Source: Candidatus Thalassarchaeaceae archaeon
GTDB taxonomy: Archaea; Thermoplasmatota; Poseidoniia; Poseidoniales; Thalassarchaeaceae
DNA: 64,000 bases
NCBI GenBank assembly: GCA_943841885.1
Contig: CALSZZ010000004.1
Location: 1 to 64,000 of the forward strand
Direction of reading: 5' to 3'
The notes under the pieces were generated by a model. That model saw nothing but the letters and a program-made list of their open reading frames with translations, ran no database searches and was not told the origin of the DNA. Shown one piece after another: positions 1 to 9,000 of the stretch; position 1 is the stretch's first letter; every line of letters begins with the position of its first letter. The position numbers were made by a program, and so were the translations under genes.

Positions 1-2241
1 AAAATATGATTGCCCATCGGACTCCCTACTGATTCTGGATGGAATTGGATACCAAATATTGGTAACTTTGAGTGCCTGAATCCCATCAAAAGAGTTTTAG
101 ATTCATCCCAGCATGTTGGAATTAATGTATCATTATTTGGAGATAAATATCAGGCTATTATACCTCATCAAGGTGATTGGGTTTGGTAAGTCTCGATATA
201 ATCCCTTTCCATCATGAACTATCTGTGAAGGTTTACCATGAACTGCTCCAAGTGGTGACTCTATTAGTCCCCAACCTGCTGCTAGACCTATTGCTTGGTG
301 TCCTAAGCACAAACCAAGCAGAGGAATATGTGAATTATTATTTTGTAATTTTCCTTCAAGAGCCATTTTTGCCAATTGCATAGAAATCTCTGAATTATTT
401 GGTACTGATGGCCCTGGGCCAATTATTATATGGGATGGATTATACATTTCAATCCATTTTCTTATTACTTTCTCAATATTGATACTTTTTTCCTGAGGTC
501 TTCCTTCAATTATTCTAACATCCTTGCCTATATTAGAGATTGAGTTTGCTATATTTTCAGTAAATGAATCTAAATTATCAATAATTATGATTTGAGATGA
601 TACTGAATTTTTATCTTCTCTAAATATTTTTCCATTATATTTAGATATAGATTTTTTTCTTGGACCTAAGTTGCTTAATCGTCCAATAAGTTTTGGTACA
701 GGCCGCATCGCCATATTCCTTTCAGGTAAATCTGTACCACTAAAGCCAGTTCTAAAACCCCAAGTTGCTTCTGTTATTGCAGCAGCTTTCCAACGAGATT
801 CTTCTACCTCTTCTGAAGGTATGGAATCATTAACTATTCCTCCTCCTGCTTGTACAGTCCCATACCAAGAATTTGGTCCAGAATGTGACTCTAAGGTTCT
901 GATTAGTATATTCCATTCAGATTTTTTGTTATGAAAATTAATATGTCCAATAGATCCTGTCCAAGCGCTTCTAGGATGTTTTTCTAACTCATTTATGGCT
1001 GCAATCGTCACTAATTTTGGACAACCAGTAATAGATCCTCCAGGAAATAACGATACCAATACGTCACCAACTGATTTTTCAGGCGCTAGTTCTCCTTCTA
1101 CACCACTTACAAGATGTTGAACAGTAGACAGTGCCTCTATACGCCAGTTTACCCAATTGACTGATCCTGGATTGCACACCGAGGTTAGATCATTTCTTTC
1201 AAGATCTACTAACATAAGATGTTCAGCTAGTTCTTTTTGGCTTGATACTAATTCAACTCTTAACTCTAGATCTGACTTCTCATCCAAACCCCTTGCCCTT
1301 GTTCCTTTTATAGGGCGAGTATTTACAATATTTCTATCTATTTTCACTAATCTCTCAGGACTTGCAGAACTTACTGCCCAACCATGGTCATGAACATATA
1401 ACCAAGCACCAAATGGAGAGGGATTATTCTTAATCATTCGTGTAAATGAATCCCATGGATGATCAGGCATTTCACCTCTCCATGTTCTACCATAATTAAG
1501 TTGGTATAGGTTACCTTTTACGATTGCATCTTTTATTTGGGAAATTTTTCTAGCATGTTCAGCATCACTCTCACTATCTGGGACAACATTTTTATTAATA
1601 TTTGAAGAATAATGATAATTGTTTATACTATCATTAAATGGCATTCTTGACCAGGCATGATTCTCTAAAGATACTGAATGTAACTGATTTGTTTTTCTTT
1701 CATGGATCCACCAAGCTTCAGTCCTCCACAAAACTCCCAACAAAGTACCAGATTTTGGAATATGATTGAGGAATACCGGGTTTGTCCATCTAGACATATC
1801 ATAGCCTAGTAAGCCAGCAAAGCCCCCTGGAACTATTGGTAATTCATTTTCTAAGTCATACTTTATTTCATAATTTTCAATTATTTTCATAGCCTCAGAT
1901 AGATCTTGTGGATAATATTCTTTGAGTGTGGCCCATTTTTTATTTTTCATTTCTTGGACTATCATAAGTAATGGATTGGAATTTTGTAGTAATACGTCGC
2001 CATCAAGTGCAGAGATATTTTTCGGTGAAGAATTATTATTCTCTGGTTCCATAAATAATATTCTCAAAGTATCTAAAGAAGGTAAAAATGAATATTCTGA
2101 CAAATCTGTGATTGGCCCCGAGGAATGAAATAATAATTCATCATTAAGAGGTAAAGAAGACTTACGATTTGATAATAGTATAGAAATTAAGGGATTATGA
2201 TTTTCTTTAATATTGAAAATTCGATGTAAAACTTTATGCAT
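1..2241 (-). CDS. pabB: Aminodeoxychorismate synthase, PabB-PabA fusion (partial, frameshifted near the end)
   Basis: Makes 4-amino-4-deoxychorismate from chorismate and glutamine for p-aminobenzoate/folate synthesis. Residues about 220-500 are the chorismate-binding domain, with SASPERL (292-298), TRPIKGT (308-314) and GGSITGCPK (401-409). The lysine of PIKGT is the PabB-type residue where anthranilate synthase TrpE has alanine. Residues from about 551 are a class I glutamine amidotransferase with GLCLGHQ (catalytic Cys645). The start at 2241 has GGAGG about 8 nt upstream. The frame stops at 133 right after RYNSL, before the His-Glu of the triad. One extra base near 147-151 explains this: beyond it the next frame reads a normal amidotransferase end including FGIQFHPES and runs off position 1. 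The gene is followed by pabC, which supports PABA rather than tryptophan synthesis. Confidence 0.88.
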
Positions 2242-2255
2242 CTATAATCCTCCAA

Positions 2256-3032
2256 TTATCTCAAATTTGACCAACCATTTTTTAATTTATTTAGCCATAC
2301 TTCTCTTGCAATCTCATATAATTTACCTTTTGGCATTCCTATCTTAGTACCATCTATTGTACCAACTGAACATACGCCCATACCACTTCCTAAAACTATT
2401 AGTTCAGAAGCCCTTAATAACATTTTAAGACTTATTTTGGCGCCTCTGATTGGTATTCCTAAAAGCTCCATATCCTCTCTTAGTTGTTCTAATGTTATTG
2501 AATCTAAAGCACCATCACTATGTTTTGGGTGATAAGCTATTCCATCATTATCCAACATCAATGGCATACAATGATCTCCATCAATTAAGAAATTATCTTT
2601 GAAGAATAATGCTATATCTGAATTATGATTAATTGCTTGTTCACGTGCATTTTCATATGTTTGCCAATCACCATGCTTAGTTCCTAATATAGGTAGTTCA
2701 AAATCTGGGGCCATCATAGATATTGCCTGCAAAGGATTATCTGTCCAAAGATTATTTTTGCGCATTTCTAATGATATTATGCCTTCTCTATTAACTTTCA
2801 ATTTAACTAAAAATGGTATTTCTTCATTTAATTTATTATAATCCTCAATATTTGGCATCTTTCCTAATTCTTCAAAAACTATTTTTGATAAATCAACATT
2901 AACATCTATTCCTAATATCTGTGAATGCTTTAAAAGTCTATTAAAATGTAGATAAGGGGCTAATAATGATTTATTTCCATCATACGCCATTGTAGTCCAG
3001 ACTTCTGAAGAAGGATCGTTAGAGTCAGACAC
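2256..3032 (-). CDS. pabC: Class IV aminotransferase-fold protein, probable aminodeoxychorismate lyase PabC
   Basis: Fold-type IV PLP enzyme of 258 residues, expected to release pyruvate from aminodeoxychorismate to give p-aminobenzoate. The lysine in GTKHGDW lies where the family has its Schiff-base Lys, followed by a family-like tail (LDSITLEQL, VLGSGMGVCSV). The usual Glu of the 'E..saN' motif is not evident: that stretch reads FLIDGDHCMP, so the protein is a divergent member. GTG at 3032 is the only possible start because a stop lies two codons upstream. It sits 14 bp from pabB-pabA on the same strand, which is the main reason for choosing PabC over branched-chain or D-amino-acid aminotransferase. 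Confidence 0.75.
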   Translation of the reverse strand: MSDSNDPSSEVWTTMAYDGNKSLLAPYLHFNRLLKHSQILGIDVNVDLSKIVFEELGKMPNIEDYNKLNEEIPFLVKLKVNREGIISLEMRKNNLWTDNPLQAISMMAPDFELPILGTKHGDWQTYENAREQAINHNSDIALFFKDNFLIDGDHCMPLMLDNDGIAYHPKHSDGALDSITLEQLREDMELLGIPIRGAKISLKMLLRASELIVLGSGMGVCSVGTIDGTKIGMPKGKLYEIAREVWLNKLKNGWSNLR

Positions 3033-3063
3033 ATATTACCCGAAGAGGTACTCCTTTCAATGT

Positions 3064-6000
3064 CTATTGGTCTTCTAACATATCATCTATGAATGAGGTA
3101 TCCATATCATCCTTGGATAGACTATCGGCCATTTTATCTAAATCTTCAGAGTCCATTAAGTCAGCCATTTTATCTAAATCTTCAGAGTCCATTAAGTCAG
3201 CCATTTTATCTAAATCATCCATAGATTCCATAAAATCGTTTTTAGAATTAAGAAGTTCATTTTCTATTTCAGAAGAAATGGTATTTTGCTGAATATTTTT
3301 ATCTTCTATCTCAGGAATATTTTGCTGAATATTTAATGTATTGTCATTCTGAGAATCTGTTATATCCATTGGAGTTATAACAATAGATTCTAAGTCTTCA
3401 TCTTTTTGTGTTAATTCGTCTTCTAAGTTTACTTCAATTGTACCCATTTCCCAAGGCTCTGGTGCAGATTTATCTTTTGGTTTTATTATTAGTATGGCAC
3501 CAATAAAAATTAAGACAGAAGAAATTAGGATTATTATGAAATTCATATTTCCTTCTAGTAATTGCTCCATCCATGAAATTCCTGAACCATCATCAAGCAG
3601 TCCACCCCCACCAGGAGTGTAATCAGTCCATGGTTTGACTTCCAATGGATTTACTCCTAATCTTTCTACTTCTCCATCTGAAGCAACTATAGCTATCCAA
3701 TATGTAGCTGATTGATCTATATCAAAACTATTGAAAGTGTTAAAAGAAATTTTATTTGTAGTTATATTGTTTTCGAGAAGAGATGCATTTCTTGTATCTG
3801 AAAAAGGATCTAAACTGTAATAAGCACTGTATGACATAACTTTTTCGTTATTAGAAATATCCCAAATAATTTCAATATCTGTTCCTGCAAGATTCCAATA
3901 TGCCTGGATTCCAGAAAGTACTGGCAAATGTGCACCTGGATCTAATATACTTTCATCAACCAAAGTAATCATCGAAGTTTCTAAATTATCAAACCAAGCA
4001 TTTGAGGATGAGTCTACTGGAACAATGGCAACCCATATTGGCAAAGAAGTACCGAGAGGTCCTCCATCAGAAAGGGATTGTAATAAAATAGGCATCTCAA
4101 TATTTCTATCTACAATCATGGCAGGTTGGATGTTCGTAACTTGTGTAAATGGATTACCTGCGACAGCGTAAATCCAATATTCTGTAACATCTGAAAATTC
4201 ACTTTGTGCAAACTCTACAAACATTCCATCACCAGAATCGGGGCTTCTATCAGTAAGAATTGGTGAATTCATTCTGTCTGGAGGATAAATATCTCCTCTA
4301 TTGTCGATAGGCGTAACAACAACTACATTTTCATCAAGATTTGATAGTTGTACATTGCCTGCTATATCATGAATTGTTACTGTGACATATAGCGGGATAG
4401 ATGGTCTAATTTCATCAGAAAATAGTACTGAGGGTTCATTTCCATAAAGTGCTTTGTTAATAGTTACTTCTAATTTTAATGAATTTTCAATTTGTCTTTG
4501 ATTAATCACTAATAATTCACAATTATATTCTTGACAGTGTTGATTAATATCTATTAAGTCAGCAAGAGGATATTCAGACACCCAAATGGTATAATGGCTA
4601 AAATCTTCGGCTAAACTTCTATTCCACGATATATCGATTGCGGACCCGTCATCCGAAGGATGATCCCATGCTTGTAAACCAGATACCTTGTCTGGTGGTG
4701 TTGCTACTAGTAAATTATCAGTATCGCTGTAAGCAGTTGTAGTGACAACATTGACTGGTTCAACAGCCATATTACCCCAATCATCAACAGCAACTACACC
4801 AATCCAGTATACGATATCATTCTCCAAGGTTGTACCTCCTATTGAGTCAATAATTGTGCTACTCGTAGAACAATCTGAAACATAAGAGGCAGTAGGCCAT
4901 CCATCGACACTGCTAGGTGGCTGAAAACCTGATGCAGGTAAAATATAGATTATGTAGTATGAACAATCCTGTTCATTGTTAGGCGTCCATGAAACTCCTA
5001 TTCGACCACCTTCATCACTTGGAACATCATTCGCTGATACATCAGAAATCTGAGAAGGAGGAATACCATCATTTAGTCCTCCTGCAGTAACTACAGGACC
5101 GAAAATAGTTGCATTTGATGGATTAGATTGTCCATTCTGATCAACACAAACAATTGCAAACCAATATGGAACGTTTTCATCTAGCTCTAATACAGTACTA
5201 TTCCCACTGGCAAATGATAGGTCAGATTCGTTGTTTAATGCTATAGCATTAGTTATTTCTTGTTTTACTGACCATATCCTAGTTAGATAAGGATCTAACT
5301 CATTGCAAGCAGACCATTCTGCATTTACTATACCCGGTATCCCTCCTGATAGAGGGGCTACAGAAAGCCATTCGGGAGGTTGTGGAACTTCGTCCGTTGG
5401 AGTTACGTTACCCTCCCAACTCATTGGCTCACCGAGGGAACCATCTTGATATTCTATCGAGATAGCAGCCCTATATTGTCTATTATCAGAGAGTGGTTTA
5501 ATCGTTCCATCTTGATTTGCTTCAGAAATTATCGCAGAGGTCTCAGACCAAAATGGTATTCTTTGATAGGTTGCGAAATTGTCTAAATCTTGTTTTAAAG
5601 GTGTCCAATCAGGATTATTTGTAGAGTCCCATACATATAACCTGTATGCGTACCAAGCGGAATCTTGTGCAGGAAGCCATGATGCTTCTAATATTCCTCC
5701 TCCATCGTTTGGCCTATCTAATAAATTTGTAATTGAGGTTGGTGATTCTAATCTATTCCAATCATAAGTTAATCTGACCTTTAGTTTACCATCTAGTGGC
5801 GATTGTAAACGTATCTGTATCTGAGATGATGATGACCCAGGAGGTGTATTGAAAATAGCAGATTGGAACGTAGTTTGAATTCCATAATTATAGTCTGTGA
5901 GATTCCATGTTCCAGAATAATTTAATGAATGAGATTGAGCCCATATCCAAGCACCACTTTGAGGTGCTGAAAAGATTAGCGGACTGTTATACATCGGTAA

Positions 6001-9000
6001 TTCTCCAGGTTCTACTTCGAAATCTAAAGTAGGGCTAATATCTATTGTATCATTTCCTGTGGCTAATATTGTAGACATTCCTGGTCTAGTAGATGCAGTA
6101 ATATCAAGCGTTTTATCTCCAAATACCACTGTAAGAGGTGAGGCTCTTTTTTGATATTCTCTAGGTAATTCTTGTAAAGTTTCTATTGGAGAAAATAGAT
6201 GTAATCCATCCTGAGACACAATCGCTAATTGATTATCTTTGATATCTGCATAAATGATACCGGTCATAATTTCAGAATTAATACTAGCGTGATTACCAGT
6301 TGCCCGAATAATATCTATACCTACAGGAGAAATCATCACAAGATGAGTTCCATCAGATAATATTTGAGAAGCAGGCCACGAAAGTAAGTCTTCTACTCCC
6401 ATCCCAGATTCCATTCGCATTATTGTTCCATTCCAATGGACTAACGGTTCACTATCCGTAGCAATATGTACTCCCCAATCATCTGCAGTAACAGAGCGTA
6501 CATCATTACTTGGAATCATATCAATATTGTAGGTTCCATTTTCTTTATCAGTATTCAAATCCCAAGCAGCCACACCTGGTCTTGTTCTACCTTCTCCATT
6601 ATGAGATATAAAAATAGAAGCGTCATGATAAATTATTTGAGTACTATTATCTTGTGGGTTTATTATTTCTCTTGAGATTGCTGGAGAATATACCAGTCCT
6701 GAAACAGAATTCCCAATTAATCCATCATCTGAATCTAAAGTTGTTATATAAGAAAGATTTTGATCTAAAATTGATAATCCAATTGGCCCTCCTAAAATTA
6801 CAGTTCCATTGCCTCTGATAGGACTTGGAGATATCATCAGATGTTGAATTATAGAAGATGGGAGTCCGTCCAAAGTCGTAATTGGGTTATCCCAACCGGA
6901 TATGGTGGTATTCCACATCCCTAGACCTCCATTTGTTGCTATAAGGATGTGATCTTCATATTCAATGAAGTCCCTCACAATATTACTTGGTAATCCAGCT
7001 ATCAAACTACCATGATCCCATTTTTGAGTTTCAGTATCTAGAGTCTGAAATCCAGCAGAGGAACTATCATAGCCCATTAATCCAACATAAAGAATACCTT
7101 CCTCTTCAAGATATAAACCGTCCATATTCCTATGTAATGCTGAAGGCATTTGAACCAAGGATTGTTGTGTTGTATTTAGGTACATTAGTCCACTGCCTAC
7201 TGTAGATACCCATACTTTTTCACCATCTAAAGTCAATTCATTAATTGTATCATCAAGTAATCTAACACCATATTGCCAATTAACAGTACCATTTTCAGAT
7301 ATTTCGCCCTGTAAAATAGTAGAACCCCAATATGCATCAAAATAATCACTATGAGTTACCCATACATGGGTTGAGTTGGAGATAATTTCTTGCACAGAGC
7401 CCCCGGGTAATCCTATTAATTCATCAAATCCTCCTTGGATTAGCCCTGTATTATCTAACCGATCTACTCTGTTAATACCAGTACTTTCACCAGATCTACC
7501 TATTGCGTATATTCTTGATCCTGATGAAGGAGATTTAACTATCGAACACGCATCCATTCCTTCATCTAATACTATGCCGTTCGAAGCAGTATTTCCTGAT
7601 GTCATGATTCTGGTTATTCCTGAATTATCGCCAAAATGAGCAATTAATAAAAGTCCATTATCATATAACATCCCTCCGGGAAAAACATTTCCCTCTGATA
7701 CACCATTTGTATCATCCAGTGAACTCAAAAAATTATTTGAATTGTATGAAAATCTATCTATACCTACTGAATCTGAATCAAATCCTATATACAGTATTCC
7801 ATTTGAATCATCACAAGCCAAAGCACGAGGATCGCGATCAGAAATTTGAGAGTTATCTGTAGTTATTGGTGAAATCCATTCCATGGTAACACCATCTCCA
7901 TCATGATCGACGGTATCGAATCTAGCTATTCCACCTCCTGATTGCCACCAACCACCTTGGAAACCTATTGCTAAATGTACAATATCATCACATAATATTA
8001 TATCAGCCCCATAGCCATTAGGAATATCCCCACTATCAATATCCCATGTTGTCCAATTACCCCCATATAGTACCATTACTTTTCCATCATTATATGCACC
8101 TGAGGAAAGCCAAAGAGAATCCTCCACAGTTTTCATGGAATAGAAATCAACTTCAGAATCAGACGGTAATCCATCATCAGGAAGCCAAGGAGAGAGCCAT
8201 GTTTCATTTGTTGGATTCCATCTTAGTATTCCATTCATACTTGCGAATAAATATTCACCGTTATATTCGGTCATCCCCCTAATTCTTCCATCTACATCAT
8301 TCCATTGATTTAGCAAAGTCATATTTCCTGCTGAAAAGCGACGTAAGATATTTTCACCATATGCGACCCATAATTCACAAGAAGTTGTCAGAGGAAAACA
8401 ATCACCTAGGTATTGCGCATTTACTCGTTCAACATCTCCTAATGTGTCTAAGTTATCTGACCAATTATTATCTGAGATATTCCATCTTACTATAGTTCCT
8501 GCATCTCCATTATTACCCCACCATCCATTCTCACGTACACTAATCCAGAGTTCATTATTTACGTTTTCAATTCCATGGACTACTCCAGAAAACCCTGCCT
8601 GAACTCCGGCATCTAAAGAAGGAAGGCTTGAGTTATTAACTAAACTTACACGGTAAATCTCATCTCTTTCATTCCAAGATTGCCCCCTTTGAAGTGAATA
8701 GTACATCACGTCATCAACAATAACTATGTCTGCAGGTGCAATTTGTGGTAAAGTAGGGCCATTATTATTATCTCCTCTTTCCCAATCTATAACAATGGAG
8801 TCGTTTAGTACATCTATTAGCGTTATACCAAAATCTCCTCCTACCCACATAGTGCCATATTCAGACCCTGGTATAATCACTGTAACATCATCATCTTCTA
8901 TGTACCCTTGAGTACCGTCCCAGGGAGTTAACCATGATTGGCTAGACATATTATATCTCGCGATACCAGTGTTTTCAAAGCCAAGATAAACTATATCTGC

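Noticed and set aside
1-2241. Anthranilate synthase TrpE-TrpG
   Set aside because: The PIKGT lysine and the neighbouring class IV aminotransferase-fold gene favour the PABA branch.
3129-3230. Direct repeats that could suggest a CRISPR array
   Set aside because: The 36-bp units are back to back without spacers and lie in frame inside a coding sequence.
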